Positions 40,905 to 50,354 of a DNA stretch of 50,596 bases are shown piece after piece. The position numbers and the translations under genes were made by a program. Below the pieces are notes generated by a model. The model saw only the letters and a list, made by a program, of their open reading frames with translations. It searched no databases and was not told the DNA's origin. The stretch is from Saprospiraceae bacterium. Its GTDB lineage: Bacteria > Bacteroidota > Bacteroidia > Chitinophagales > Saprospiraceae. Location of the stretch: positions 1 to 50,596 of the forward strand of contig JAIYAV010000383.1 in assembly GCA_027488855.1 (NCBI GenBank). Direction: 5' to 3'. Each line of letters starts with the position of its first letter. Within the stretch, counting starts at the first letter, position 1.

Positions 40905-43769
40905 ATGAAAAATTTATTTTACGCACTCATTCTTTTGGGAATCAGCACCTGGTTCCATTCGGCCAGTGCCCAAAACACCCTGGTAGAAATCAGTGGCCAA
41001 GTAAAAGACGCCGTTGCAAAAACACCCCTGGCCAACGCCACCGTGTACATTCGTGAACATGAGGCTGGCGCGACTACTGATGACAATGGACAATTTGTAA
41101 TCAAAAGCTACCTCCGTTTTCCCTTTACCCTGGAGATCAGTTTTATCGGCTACGAAAAACAGGTTTTTACCGTAGAAAATGAACGCGCCAAACTCCAGTT
41201 TCAATTGCAGCCCCTGGTGGTGATGTCGAATGAGATGGTCGTTACTGCCTCACGAGTGGAGGAGCGCCTGTTCAAGTCGCCCGTAGCCATTGAAAAACTG
41301 GACATTCGAGCCATTCGGGAAACGCCCGCCGCATCCTATTACGATGCCTTGGAAAACGTAAAGGGGGTGCAATTGACCACTTCGAGCTTGACCTTTAAAG
41401 TACCCAATACCCGGGGCTTCAACAACCCCAACAACTTTCGCTTCATGCAATTGGTCGACGGGGTGGATGTTCAGGCCGCTACCCTCGGGGTGCCCCTTGG
41501 CAACACCATTGGCCCGTCGGAACTGGATATTGCTTCGGTGGAAATTACTCCTGGCTCGGCTTCGGCTTTATACGGAATCAACTCCATCAATGGTTTGGCT
41601 CATTTGCGCAGCAAAAATCCGTTTTTAACCCAGGGTTTGAGTTTTTACCAGCGTGTTGGCTTGAACCATGTGGACAACATTGACCACGACGCTGCATTGA
41701 TGACTGAAACCGCCTTGCGCTTTGCCAAGGTTTTAGATAAAAATGAAAAACTGGCAGTAAAGCTAAATGTCAGCTACTTCCAAGGTATCGACTGGGTGTC
41801 CTCGGCTGCCGTTGATCAAAATGCCGGCAACAGAGCCTCGGCCAATCCCGCCTTCCCGGAACTGGGCAGCGGCGCAACCAACCCCGCCTACGATGCCTGG
41901 AACCGCTACGGCGATGAGCGCAACAACAACGTAGCCGTAGCCGTCAACTACCTGGGCAAACGCCAAACCTTCAACGTGCGCCGCACGGGCTATTGGGAAA
42001 AAGACCTGACCGAACCCCAGGTAAGCAACCTGAAGTTTTCGGGTGGCCTGTTTTACCGCCCTTTCAAAGATTGGGAGTTGAGCTACAACTACCGTTACGG
42101 GAGTATGGATGGCACCTTCCAACGGGGCAACAAAATCAGGCTGAACAATGCGGTGGTGCAAAACCATTCGCTCGAGCTCAAGAACAAGCGCCTGACTGCC
42201 CGGGTGTATTTCACCGATGAAAACACCGGAGATTCTTACAACCTCAAACCATTGGTAGACAATTTTGAATTGACAACCAAAACCAATAAAGATTGGAGTG
42301 CCCTGTATCAAACTACCCTACAAGGTGGCATCGACCAGGGTAAATCCCTGACTGAGGCTCACCTTGCGGCCCGTGCTCGTGCCGACCAAGGCCGCCCCGA
42401 ACCAGGCACTCAGGCATTCCAAGACCTGAAAAACAAGATCATCAGCATCAACAATTGGGATCATGCTTCCCTGATCGCTGGTGCCCCTGCTACGGGTGGA
42501 GCAGCGCTCTGGCAACGCAGCCACTTGTACCATGGCGAGCTACAGTACGATGCTTCGCATTGGTTTAAGGAAAAAGTGAGCTTGTTGCTGGGCACCGATT
42601 TGCGGGTCAATGAGGTGATTCCCGATGGCAACAACTTTGTTGATTTTAGTCGCCCGATTGAAGAGCGGGCGCTTCCAGGTGGCGACAAGGTGCATTATTC
42701 CAAGTTGGGTGCTTTTGCTCAGGCCACCAAGTTGTTGTTTGAGGAAAAATTAAAACTGGTTGCTTCGATCCGTTACGACCACAACTACGATTTTCCCGGA
42801 CGTTGGAACCCGCGGGTGGCCGCCGTTTTTTCGCCCAACGAAAAATGGAACTACCGCCTTTCCTACCAGTCGGGGGTACGTTTCCCGGCTTTGTTTGAAG
42901 CGCTTTCTTACGTCAACAATGGCAACGTACGGCGGGTAGGTGGTTTGGCCAAAGTGAATGAGGGACTGGGCTTTCTGGAAAATTCCTATACCCTCAACTC
43001 CCTGGACCTTTTCACCGCAGCAGTCAACAAAGATGTGGCCGCAGGCAGTACCCGCAACGATGCCAGCCTCAAAAACCGCAACTTATTGGTGGTTGCCAAC
43101 TTGCCACAGTTGGAGCCGGAAGCAGTACAGGCCTGGGATGCCGGGGTAAAAAGTGTTTTGTTTGGCAACAAAGTGGTACTCGACTGGGATTTTTACTACA
43201 ATAGCTACCGCGGCTTTTTGGGTCAGGTAGAGGTTGCGGTGCCGCTGGATGGCAAAGTAAATACCGATGCAGCAGTGCTAAATATGTTGGACCGCAACAA
43301 ACAAGTGCGCTACCGGGTATTTACCAACGCTACAAATACCTACTACAATTATGGTTCAGCGCTGCGTTTGAGCTACAACTTTTACAAAAAGTATTCGCTC
43401 TCCGGCAACCTGAACTACAACGACTTGCAGACCAAAAACGACAACGACATTTTCATCACCGGGTTCAACACCCCCACCTGGTCAGGCAATGTCCAGTTTG
43501 GCAACCGGGAAGTGTTGCCCAATTTTGGCTTCAACCTGGTCTGGAAATGGCAGGATAGTTTCCTGTGGCAAACACCTTTGGCAGAAGGGATAGTTTCTTC
43601 TTTCTCTACAGTGGATGCACAGGTGTCGCTACAAGTGCCAAAATGGAATGCTTCCTTTAAATTGGGAGGCACCAACCTGGCGAACCAACGTTACATTCAG
43701 TATGCTGCTGGGCCTACCATTGGTGCCTTGTACTACCTGAGTGTAATCTGGGATATTTGGAAGAAGTGA
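40905..43769 (+). CDS. TonB-dependent receptor with regulatory-like domain
   Basis: 954 residues from the ATG at 40905, which opens a signal peptide (ending HSASAQ). A carboxypeptidase-regulatory-like domain (about 30-110; ISGQVKDAVAKTPLANATVY) leads into the plug (about 120-240; MVVTASRVEERLFKSPVAIE, VPNTRGFNNPNNFRFMQLVD, SASALYGINSINGL) and a beta-barrel. There is no SusD neighbour. The substrate is unknown; the flanking TauE permease and peroxiredoxin hint at a sulfur or redox theme but this is weak. Confidence 0.9.
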   Translation: MKNLFYALILLGISTWFHSASAQNTLVEISGQVKDAVAKTPLANATVYIREHEAGATTDDNGQFVIKSYLRFPFTLEISFIGYEKQVFTVENERAKLQFQLQPLVVMSNEMVVTASRVEERLFKSPVAIEKLDIRAIRETPAASYYDALENVKGVQLTTSSLTFKVPNTRGFNNPNNFRFMQLVDGVDVQAATLGVPLGNTIGPSELDIASVEITPGSASALYGINSINGLAHLRSKNPFLTQGLSFYQRVGLNHVDNIDHDAALMTETALRFAKVLDKNEKLAVKLNVSYFQGIDWVSSAAVDQNAGNRASANPAFPELGSGATNPAYDAWNRYGDERNNNVAVAVNYLGKRQTFNVRRTGYWEKDLTEPQVSNLKFSGGLFYRPFKDWELSYNYRYGSMDGTFQRGNKIRLNNAVVQNHSLELKNKRLTARVYFTDENTGDSYNLKPLVDNFELTTKTNKDWSALYQTTLQGGIDQGKSLTEAHLAARARADQGRPEPGTQAFQDLKNKIISINNWDHASLIAGAPATGGAALWQRSHLYHGELQYDASHWFKEKVSLLLGTDLRVNEVIPDGNNFVDFSRPIEERALPGGDKVHYSKLGAFAQATKLLFEEKLKLVASIRYDHNYDFPGRWNPRVAAVFSPNEKWNYRLSYQSGVRFPALFEALSYVNNGNVRRVGGLAKVNEGLGFLENSYTLNSLDLFTAAVNKDVAAGSTRNDASLKNRNLLVVANLPQLEPEAVQAWDAGVKSVLFGNKVVLDWDFYYNSYRGFLGQVEVAVPLDGKVNTDAAVLNMLDRNKQVRYRVFTNATNTYYNYGSALRLSYNFYKKYSLSGNLNYNDLQTKNDNDIFITGFNTPTWSGNVQFGNREVLPNFGFNLVWKWQDSFLWQTPLAEGIVSSFSTVDAQVSLQVPKWNASFKLGGTNLANQRYIQYAAGPTIGALYYLSVIWDIWKK

Positions 43770-43907
43770 TTAAAATCAAAGCTGATCAGCAGGATTGTTT
43801 TTATCTTTAAAGATTGAATACGGCGAGGTGAATTAATCTCAAGATTGCTAAACCGCTTTCAATCCAAGTATGTTCTCATTCCATACATATACCTAAAAAC
43901 AAAGAAT

Positions 43908-44549
43908 ATGAGTCTGCGTCTCGGCGATATTGCGCCCAACTTCCAAGCCCAAACTACTGCGGGCGATATTGATTTTTACGAGTACCTGGGCACCGGCTGG
44001 GGTATCCTTTTTTCACACCCTGCTGATTACACTCCGGTATGTACAACTGAACTAGGCCGTACTGCTGCACTGAGCGGCGAATTTGCGAAGCGGAACACCA
44101 AAGTACTGGCCGTAAGTGTAGATCCACTGGACAAACACAAAGGCTGGGTCAATGACATCAACGAAACCCAGCATGTGGATGTACAATTCCCCATCATTGC
44201 GGATGAGAACCGGGTAGTGGCTGGCTTATACGATATGATTCACCCCAATGCTTCGGAGACCTTCACTGTGCGTTCTTTGTTCATCATCGGGCCGGACAAG
44301 AAGGTAAAACTGATGATTGTTTACCCTGCATCTACGGGTCGTAATTTCAATGAAGTCCTGCGGGTATTGGATTCCCTGCAACTGACCGCCAATTACAGCG
44401 TGGCGACTCCTGCTGACTGGAAACATGGCGAAGATGTGATTGTGGTTCCTGCGGTATCTACGGAAGCGGCAATTGAAAAATTCCCGAAAGGGGTGACCAT
44501 TGTGAAGCCTTATCTGCGCTATACACCACAGCCGGATTTGGAAGACTAG
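43908..44549 (+). CDS. 1-Cys peroxiredoxin (Prx6 type)
   Basis: 213 residues from the ATG at 43908; an upstream TTG is rejected. The peroxidatic Cys45 lies in HPADYTPVCTTELG, the motif of the Prx6/AhpC-TSA group. Residues about 165-213 form the Prx6-type C-terminal domain (DVIVVPAVS, EKFPKGVTIVKPYLRYT). It reduces hydrogen peroxide and alkyl peroxides using a thiol donor. It follows the TonB receptor by 138 bases on the same strand. Confidence 0.95.
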   Translation: MSLRLGDIAPNFQAQTTAGDIDFYEYLGTGWGILFSHPADYTPVCTTELGRTAALSGEFAKRNTKVLAVSVDPLDKHKGWVNDINETQHVDVQFPIIADENRVVAGLYDMIHPNASETFTVRSLFIIGPDKKVKLMIVYPASTGRNFNEVLRVLDSLQLTANYSVATPADWKHGEDVIVVPAVSTEAAIEKFPKGVTIVKPYLRYTPQPDLED

Positions 44550-44582
44550 AAACAAGTTTTTAATAATCGAGTATATTTTTCG

Positions 44583-44610
44583 GAGCGCTCTGTTGCAAAA
44601 CAGGGCGCTA
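44583..44610 (+). terminator. Terminator of the peroxiredoxin gene
   Basis: GAGCGCTCTGTT (44583-44594) and AACAGGGCGCTA (44599-44610) pair with one mismatch and a 4-base loop; a short T-run follows. It lies 34 bases past the stop codon. Confidence 0.65.
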
Positions 44611-44618
44611 CTTTCCCA

Positions 44619-44714
44619 CGAATAAATTCATGGGCTATCTCCACGACTAAAGTCATGGGCTGGCTTCCCTTCTACAATCACAAATAATCTACGAATGAAT
44701 TCGTAGATTATTTG
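44619..44714. repeat. Three consecutive small hairpins
   Basis: CCCACGAATAAATTCATGGG (about 44615-44634), CCACGACTAAAGTCATGGG (about 44641-44659) and a perfect 16-bp pair 44681-44696 / 44699-44714 follow one another. All have the form (C)NACGANT-x-ANTCGTNG with compensating stem changes. The last one contains the stop codon of the minus-strand anti-sigma-like gene and probably ends its transcript. Confidence 0.7.
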
Positions 44715-45940
44715 AACACCACCTTATAAATCACCCAAGTTCCTGGTTTCCCATTACGCCATTTCGGGCCATTCTCAATAAGGTGTTCCGCAACCTGATC
44801 ACAGCCGAAACCCAGAGAACGCAGTACACCGATTCGGGTAGGCGTACCATCTTTTTCAAAAGTAAACTCCAGGGTGACGTCTCCACTGACAAAGTTTCGT
44901 TTTGCTTCCAAGGGTGTCTCGATGTTTTTTTGAATGTATTGTTCAAATTGCTCAAAACCGCCTTCTGGACTTGGATAACCCACCCCTTCCCGGCGATCGC
45001 TGGCATCGAAAGATTTTTTTAGCGCTTTGGTTTTGCGTTGCAGCACTACCTTTTCGTCATTGTCATCCAGGCGCAGCGACTGCGTTTCAAATTCAGGATC
45101 AATGACCTTCACTTGTGCTGGGGCCACGGAAGGCAGTGCAAAAGCCCCATCCCGATTGGTTATGGCGAAGGTATTGGCGTCACGTTGTACGGGGATGCCC
45201 GCCGCGCGTTGCCCACGTTCATCTACCACTATGCCGCCTACAGTAGGTTTGACTTGCAAAGCATTTAAATCCCGTGTAGCAGGGCTAATTTTTGCCAGTT
45301 CTTTATCCTCCACATTACCTGCTGCACGAGAACTTGCGGCCTTACCGGGTGCATCCTCTCTACTTGCTTCAACTTTGGGCTTTTCTTCGGCGATTTCCGC
45401 AGCGGCTAGGCCATTGGCATCTTCTTTTATCAGGCCATCATCTGCCAGTGCTTCTGTGCTTAGGGTGGCAGGCTCAGGGCCTTCTTTGGCTTTCCGCTTT
45501 GAGGGTAGTGTTTTATCTACTTTTTCAATGCTTACATCGGCTACTTCTGGAGTGGAAGGCGTTGGTTTGGGTTCTGATTCAGCTTTCGATTCAATTTTAG
45601 GAACATCAACTACCAGGTCTGCATTTGGAGCAGGATTGAACAGCCATTTCCAGCCAAAAGTAAGGAGCAACAATACCGCAGCGGCAGCGGCAAGGCGGGG
45701 TAGCCAAATTAAAACTGGCCCAGCTTTGTGCTGATTCGTTTGGGTTCTTGCCGCTATTTTAGTATTGAGTTGTTTGATCTGGTGCAGGTGATCGGCTTGC
45801 GGCTTTTGGTTCAAACCCTCCCAGGCATCCGCCAGGAAAGGATCTTCCTGTGCTGCTCGTTCCAAACGACCTTGCTCGCTGCCTCGGGTTTCACCGCGCA
45901 ACCAACGTCGTAAAAGATCGATCAATGCCTGGTTTTGCAT
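44708..45940 (-). CDS. Putative anti-sigma/TonB-like membrane protein
   Basis: 410 residues from the ATG at 45940; an upstream TTG gives 14 more. The N-terminus (about 1-75) is cytosolic and resembles anti-sigma factors (LLRRWLRGETRGSEQGRLER). One membrane helix (about 80-101, LAAAAAVLLLLTFGWKWLF) is followed by a long acidic, Pro/Glu/Lys-rich periplasmic linker (about 105-240), a carboxypeptidase-regulatory-like segment (GGIVVDERGQRAAGIPVQRD) and a C-terminal TonB-like domain (GDVTLEFTFEKDGTPTRIGV). It starts 11 bases after the ECF sigma gene and is its likely partner, linking a surface signal to sigma release (inference). Confidence 0.75.
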   Translation of the reverse strand: MQNQALIDLLRRWLRGETRGSEQGRLERAAQEDPFLADAWEGLNQKPQADHLHQIKQLNTKIAARTQTNQHKAGPVLIWLPRLAAAAAVLLLLTFGWKWLFNPAPNADLVVDVPKIESKAESEPKPTPSTPEVADVSIEKVDKTLPSKRKAKEGPEPATLSTEALADDGLIKEDANGLAAAEIAEEKPKVEASREDAPGKAASSRAAGNVEDKELAKISPATRDLNALQVKPTVGGIVVDERGQRAAGIPVQRDANTFAITNRDGAFALPSVAPAQVKVIDPEFETQSLRLDDNDEKVVLQRKTKALKKSFDASDRREGVGYPSPEGGFEQFEQYIQKNIETPLEAKRNFVSGDVTLEFTFEKDGTPTRIGVLRSLGFGCDQVAEHLIENGPKWRNGKPGTWVIYKVVFK

Positions 45941-45951
45941 ATCGTTTATTT

Positions 45952-46548
45952 TTAAGCCCCCCCGAGGGGTGCCTCTACGCAATTTTTCAAATTCCGCCGC
46001 CCATTCTGGATATGGGATCGCACGATGTTCAAATCTACCTGCATGCCATCGGCAATATCCTTGTAACTGCGGTCTTCAAAATAAAACAATCGAACACAGT
46101 CCTTTTGTTGATCGGAGAGTTTTTCGATGCAGGTTTCCAATTTTTTCAGCATCAGTTCCCGATCTGGAAGGTCGTCTGCATCAGGATGCAAAAGCTCGAG
46201 GGAATACATAAGCCCGGGGTCAAAACTTACGGTGAAATTTTGACCTGCCTTGCGCAAACGCATCAGGCAATGGTTTTTGGCCAAAACGTACAACCAGGGC
46301 CGAAACTGGCCGATGTCATGCTTTTTCGCTTTTAGAACCAATTCTTCAAAAATATCCATGACTGCATCGGCTGCTGTTTCTTCCTGCTTCAAGTATTTCA
46401 AACAAACGCCGTAAACCAATTCCGTGTAGCGACTGTACAACGTACCCAAAACCTTTAAGTCTCCACTTTGTTGGTAGTGGGTCAGTAAGTTTTCGTCCGA
46501 AGACGTTTCCGCTTTGGGTGCAAACAGGCGCAGTTTCAAATGGATCAA
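45952..46548 (-). CDS. ECF-type RNA polymerase sigma factor
   Basis: 198 residues from a TTG start at 46548 (no ATG is in frame). Sigma region 2: YTELVYGVCLKYLKQEETAADAVMDIFEEL; region 4 helix-turn-helix: CVRLFYFEDRSYKDIADGMQVDLNIVRSHIQNGRRNLK. There is no region 1 or 3, the ECF layout. A -7 box TATTTTTG lies on the minus strand at 46575-46568. It is followed by its probable anti-sigma gene. Confidence 0.9.
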   Translation of the reverse strand: MIHLKLRLFAPKAETSSDENLLTHYQQSGDLKVLGTLYSRYTELVYGVCLKYLKQEETAADAVMDIFEELVLKAKKHDIGQFRPWLYVLAKNHCLMRLRKAGQNFTVSFDPGLMYSLELLHPDADDLPDRELMLKKLETCIEKLSDQQKDCVRLFYFEDRSYKDIADGMQVDLNIVRSHIQNGRRNLKNCVEAPLGGA

Positions 46549-46705
46549 ATTAGCATTGGTAGTGGGGCAAAAATAGAAAAAGGGAACGTGGAAACCGTAC
46601 TCAGCAAAAAAAATTCTTTTATTATCAGGATTTGCGCTTAAAAACTCCGACCTTAAAAATGAAAAAAAACGAGCTATCGTTTATCCATACCAAAACCTAA
46701 ATACC

Positions 46706-47638
46706 ATGCAAACCATCCTCGGCGCCGGGGGCGTCATTGGCAATGAATTGGCCAAAAGCCTCATGACTTACACCGATCAAATCCGTCTCGTCAGCCGCAA
46801 TCCAAAAGCCATCAACAAAAACGATGAATTGTTTGCAGCCGATCTACTCGATCCTAAAGCTGTACAAGCGGCCCTAAAAGGATCAAGTATCGCTTACCTC
46901 ACCGCCGGCCTGCCTTACTCAAGCAAAATCTGGCAAGAAAAATGGCCCATTTTGATGCGCAATGTCATTGATGCCTGCAAAGCCAATGAAACCAAGCTCG
47001 TCTTTTTTAGCAACGTGTACGCACTGGGCAAAGTGGAAGGTTGGATGTCGGAAGAAAGCCCGATGAATCCATGCAGCAAAAAAGGAGAAGTCCGTGCTAA
47101 AATCGAACAAATGCTGCTAGAGGAGGCTCAAAATGGCAATATTCAGGCCATGATTGCCCGTGCCGCCGACTTTTATGGCCCTGGAGCCGCCCTTGGTTTT
47201 GTAGACTATATGGTTTTTCAAAACCTCGCAAAAGGTAAAACCCCACAAATTTTGGTCAACGCAAATACCAAACATTCCTATACCTTTACCCCCGATGCAG
47301 CCCGAGCTACTGCTGCTTTAGGCAATACCACCGATGCCTACAATCAGATCTGGAATTTACCAACTGATCCTGACGCCTTGAGCGGAAAGGATTTTGCCGA
47401 ACTCGTTGCCCAAGCCTTTGGCGCCAAATTCAAATACACTGTTGTGCCCAAATGGATGACCCGTATCCTGGGTTTGTTTATCCCCGAAATGGGGGAAGCC
47501 GTAGAAATGCTCTACCAAAACCAATACGATTATCTGTTCGACAGTAGTAAATACCTCCAACGTTTTAAACATACGGCTACGACCTATCGCGAAGGCATTC
47601 AGGAAACCGTAGCTCATTTGCAAAAACAATCAACCTAA
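46706..47638 (+). CDS. NAD(P)-binding epimerase/dehydratase-like protein
   Basis: 310 residues. A Rossmann start with the nucleotide-binding Gly motif GAGGVIGNELA (extended SDR type, one residue variant of GxxGxxG). Later motifs: SSIAYLTAGLPYSS, VFFSNVYALGK and MIARAADFYGPGA, of the NAD-dependent epimerase/dehydratase family. The classic YxxxK motif is not obvious, so it may be a reductase or structural variant. It precedes the GapN-like gene by 52 bases on the same strand. Confidence 0.85.
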   Translation: MQTILGAGGVIGNELAKSLMTYTDQIRLVSRNPKAINKNDELFAADLLDPKAVQAALKGSSIAYLTAGLPYSSKIWQEKWPILMRNVIDACKANETKLVFFSNVYALGKVEGWMSEESPMNPCSKKGEVRAKIEQMLLEEAQNGNIQAMIARAADFYGPGAALGFVDYMVFQNLAKGKTPQILVNANTKHSYTFTPDAARATAALGNTTDAYNQIWNLPTDPDALSGKDFAELVAQAFGAKFKYTVVPKWMTRILGLFIPEMGEAVEMLYQNQYDYLFDSSKYLQRFKHTATTYREGIQETVAHLQKQST

Positions 47639-47690
47639 CTAAACCGCCTCAAGCTTCTAGACCCTCTCAACGCATAACCGTACCCAAACA

Positions 47691-49319
47691 ATGAACACAT
47701 TAACCAACCAAATCACCCAGCTATTCCCGGACGAAAATGGCATTCCGGAGGAAAATCGGCTGAGTGCTCCCATTCACCAGCGCGAAATGCTGATCGATGG
47801 GCAAATGATTCCCTGGACAGGTACCGTGCAGGACGTGTATTCACCCGTACATGTGCACACTCCCGATGGGCTGAAAAGACTCCATATCGGTAGTTATCCC
47901 TTAGCTGGGCAAGCTGAGGCCGATGCCGCCCTGGAAGCTGCCGTACACGCTTTTGACAATGGTCGGGGCGAGTGGCCCACCATGCCGATTGGTGAGCGGA
48001 TCGAGTGTATGGAAAAATTCATTGGCCGGATGATCGAGCAAAAAAGCTTGATCATCAATTTGTTGATGTATGAAATTGGCAAATCCATTGCCGATTCCAC
48101 CAAGGAATTTGACCGCACGGTGGAATACATCTACGATACCATCGACATGCTCAAAGAGCTCGACCGCAATTCTTCGCGTTTCCGCATTGAGCAAGGGATC
48201 ATTGGTCAAATTCGGCGCTCGCCACTGGGAGTGGTGCTCTGTATGGGCCCCTTCAACTACCCCTTGAACGAGACGTATACGATGTTGATTCCTGCCCTGC
48301 TGATGGGGAATACCATTTTGTTCAAACCGCCAAAACACGGTACCCTCTTGCATTACCCCATGCTGGAGGCTTTCCGCGACTGCTTTCCCAAGGGCGTGAT
48401 GAACACCTTGTATGGGCGTGGAGGAACAGTGGTACCCGCCTTGATGCAATCGGGAAAAATCAATGTGCTGACCTTGATCGGTTCTAGTCGAGTAGCGAAT
48501 GACCTGAAAAAAATGCACCCGAAAGTCAACCGACTGCGGGCTGTACTGGGACTTGATGCCAAAAACGCGGCCATCATCCTGGAAGATGCCGACATTGATT
48601 TGGCAGTCCGCGAATGTATCTTGGGCTCTTTGTCATTTAATGGCCAGCGTTGTACTGCCATTAAAATCATCCTGGTTCACCGCAACATTGCCGACAAATT
48701 TTTGGAGCGTTTTTCGGAAGCGGTGAATAAACTGCCCTTTGGTATGCCCTGGCAAAAAGGTGTGGCAATCACACCTCTGCCCGAGCCCAACAAGCCAGCT
48801 TACCTTCTGGATCTGGTCGAAGATGCCAAAGCTCACGGTGCTCAAGTGATGAATGAAGGCGGGGCAACCATCAACGAATCCTTTTTCTACCCAGCGGTGG
48901 TTTACCCGGTCACTGACAAAATGAAGATTTACCGTGAGGAACAGTTTGGTCCGGTCGTACCCGTAGCTTCTTTTGCCAGTATGGAAGAGCCGATCCAATA
49001 CTTGATCGACTCCCCACACGGCCAACAAGTCAGCATCTTTGGCAACGACCCCGATGAGATTGCCCACTTGGTAGATCAACTGGTGAACCTGGTAAGCCGC
49101 GTGAACATCAATGCGCAATGCCAGCGTGGGCCGGATACTTTCCCTTTCACTGGGCGGAAGGACTCTGCGGAGGGTACGCTTTCGGTGGAGGACGCCATTC
49201 GGGCTTTTTCCATCCGTACCATCGTGGCTACTAAGGAGACCGAGAAGAATAAGGAGATTCTGAATGAGATTGTGGAGGGGCACAAGTCGCAGTTTTTGTC
49301 GACGAAGTTTATTTTTTAG
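47691..49319 (+). CDS. gapN: GapN-type aldehyde dehydrogenase (NADP-dependent GAPDH)
   Basis: 542 residues, ALDH fold. The catalytic Cys321 sits in SFNGQRCTAIK; the GapN signature follows near the C-terminus (QRGPDTFPFTGRKDSAEGTL, EDAIRAFSIRT). Non-phosphorylating GAPDH oxidises glyceraldehyde-3-phosphate to 3-phosphoglycerate and yields NADPH. At 34 residues before Cys321, where ALDHs have a Glu general base in LELGGK, this enzyme has LGLDAK with Gly287. That may be a subfamily trait; the biochemistry needs a different base. Expression likely follows the epimerase-like gene. Confidence 0.88.
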   Translation: MNTLTNQITQLFPDENGIPEENRLSAPIHQREMLIDGQMIPWTGTVQDVYSPVHVHTPDGLKRLHIGSYPLAGQAEADAALEAAVHAFDNGRGEWPTMPIGERIECMEKFIGRMIEQKSLIINLLMYEIGKSIADSTKEFDRTVEYIYDTIDMLKELDRNSSRFRIEQGIIGQIRRSPLGVVLCMGPFNYPLNETYTMLIPALLMGNTILFKPPKHGTLLHYPMLEAFRDCFPKGVMNTLYGRGGTVVPALMQSGKINVLTLIGSSRVANDLKKMHPKVNRLRAVLGLDAKNAAIILEDADIDLAVRECILGSLSFNGQRCTAIKIILVHRNIADKFLERFSEAVNKLPFGMPWQKGVAITPLPEPNKPAYLLDLVEDAKAHGAQVMNEGGATINESFFYPAVVYPVTDKMKIYREEQFGPVVPVASFASMEEPIQYLIDSPHGQQVSIFGNDPDEIAHLVDQLVNLVSRVNINAQCQRGPDTFPFTGRKDSAEGTLSVEDAIRAFSIRTIVATKETEKNKEILNEIVEGHKSQFLSTKFIF

Positions 49320-49371
49320 GGAAGTGAAAAACTCCTTTCTTTTTTTAATAACGCATGAATTGCCTCCAGCT

Positions 49372-49418
49372 AATGAAGTTTTTTGAAATATCCGATCTTA
49401 ACTCTTAGGCTAGAGGTA
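49372..49418. repeat. Left terminal repeat of the RAYT locus
   Basis: AATGAAGTTTTTTGAAATA begins a 47-base segment whose reverse complement, slightly diverged, recurs at 50547-50592 at the right end. A third copy sits between two palindromic units at 50355-50402. The left end abuts a cut-off repeat half (CATGAATTGCCTCCAGCT at 49354-49371). Confidence 0.75.
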
Positions 49419-49562
49419 CATGAATTGCCTCCAGCTTTAGCTGGTGGACAGGCAATGTACTCTGTTTTGGGCTTTTGCCCCATCTACAAAATTGAGTTTT
49501 GGGCTAAAGCCCATTTAAGTTCTGGCCTTCGAACCACCAGCTAAAGCTGGAGGCAATTCATG
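49419..49562. repeat. RAYT-linked double-hairpin unit 1
   Basis: A 144-bp unit bounded by CATGAATTGCC and GGCAATTCATG. The outer stem is TCCAGCTTTAGCTGGTGG / CCACCAGCTAAAGCTGGA; inside are GGGCTTTTGCCCC and GGGCTAAAGCCC. Complete and flanked at the left by terminal-repeat sequence. Confidence 0.85.
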
Positions 49563-49688
49563 CGCGTTATGCCTAAAGTCTAAAATTATGCGTTTAAAAT
49601 AGTTTATTCAAAAACGCTACCCACCATGCAGGGTATAGAAGCTAAGCTGAAGGCAATTCTTACACTTTTCCAAAACCAACCACCTATT

Positions 49689-50132
49689 CTATTGCCTGTC
49701 TTTATATTTTACAAAACCGAATTTACTCATAAGCTCATTGTACTCCTCCTCAAAGGTTTTGTGCTTATGGTGTTCCTCCTGATTTTTGATGTAATCCCTT
49801 ACTTTGTTCATCATCGACTCAGATACAGACAGAGCAAAATATTCGTCTTGCCAAGAAAAATGATGTTGGGTGAGTTTATTTTTGTTAATCCAAAAAGAGG
49901 ATTCCCCTTTTAATAGCTGAGCAATTTTTTCGATGGTCTGATTCGAACTTAAAGAAACTAAGCAATGGCAATGTTCTTGATGGCCATTGACAAAGTCAAC
50001 ATGAATATTTTTGTCTTTTGCATTTTCACAAATATGTTTCCAAACTTTTTTTCTTAACTCAGGAGTATCCAGAAAAGGAACCCTGTGTTTGGTACTCCAT
50101 ACATAATGAATGTACACTTTTAGATAAGCCAT
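49689..50132 (-). CDS. REP-associated Y1 transposase (RAYT, IS200/IS605-like)
   Basis: 147 residues from the ATG at 50132; an upstream TTG is less likely. The Y1_Tnp fold is clear: YIHYVWSTKHRVPFL at the start, the HUH motif HCHCLVSL, and the catalytic Tyr in WQDEYFALSVSES. HUH transposases nick single-stranded DNA through a 5'-phosphotyrosine. It is the right size for a RAYT, has no orfB, and lies between palindromic repeat units as RAYT genes do. It is probably active on those units or was recently (inference). Confidence 0.92.
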   Translation of the reverse strand: MAYLKVYIHYVWSTKHRVPFLDTPELRKKVWKHICENAKDKNIHVDFVNGHQEHCHCLVSLSSNQTIEKIAQLLKGESSFWINKNKLTQHHFSWQDEYFALSVSESMMNKVRDYIKNQEEHHKHKTFEEEYNELMSKFGFVKYKDRQ

Positions 50133-50230
50133 GTTCTCTAGTTTAAATGTTATAGAATTCGTTTCTATCAAAGATGTGTGTAGAAATAATGGTCATTATT
50201 CGCACGATTTTAGTCTCTAGATGCAACGCT

Positions 50231-50354
50231 CATGAATTGCCTCCAGCTTTAGCTGGTGGGAGAAGTGAGCACTAGTTTTTGGGCTTTAGCCCCATCCACA
50301 AAATTGAGTTTTGGGCTAAAGCCCATTCAAGGCTTGACCTTCGAACCACCAGCT
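50231..50354. repeat. RAYT-linked double-hairpin unit 2, truncated
   Basis: Starts CATGAATTGCCTCCAGCTTTAG like unit 1 but stops after CCACCAGCT at 50354, where terminal-repeat sequence (AATGAAG...) takes over. The right half-stem is therefore missing, pointing to an insertion or excision junction at AGCT. Confidence 0.85.
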
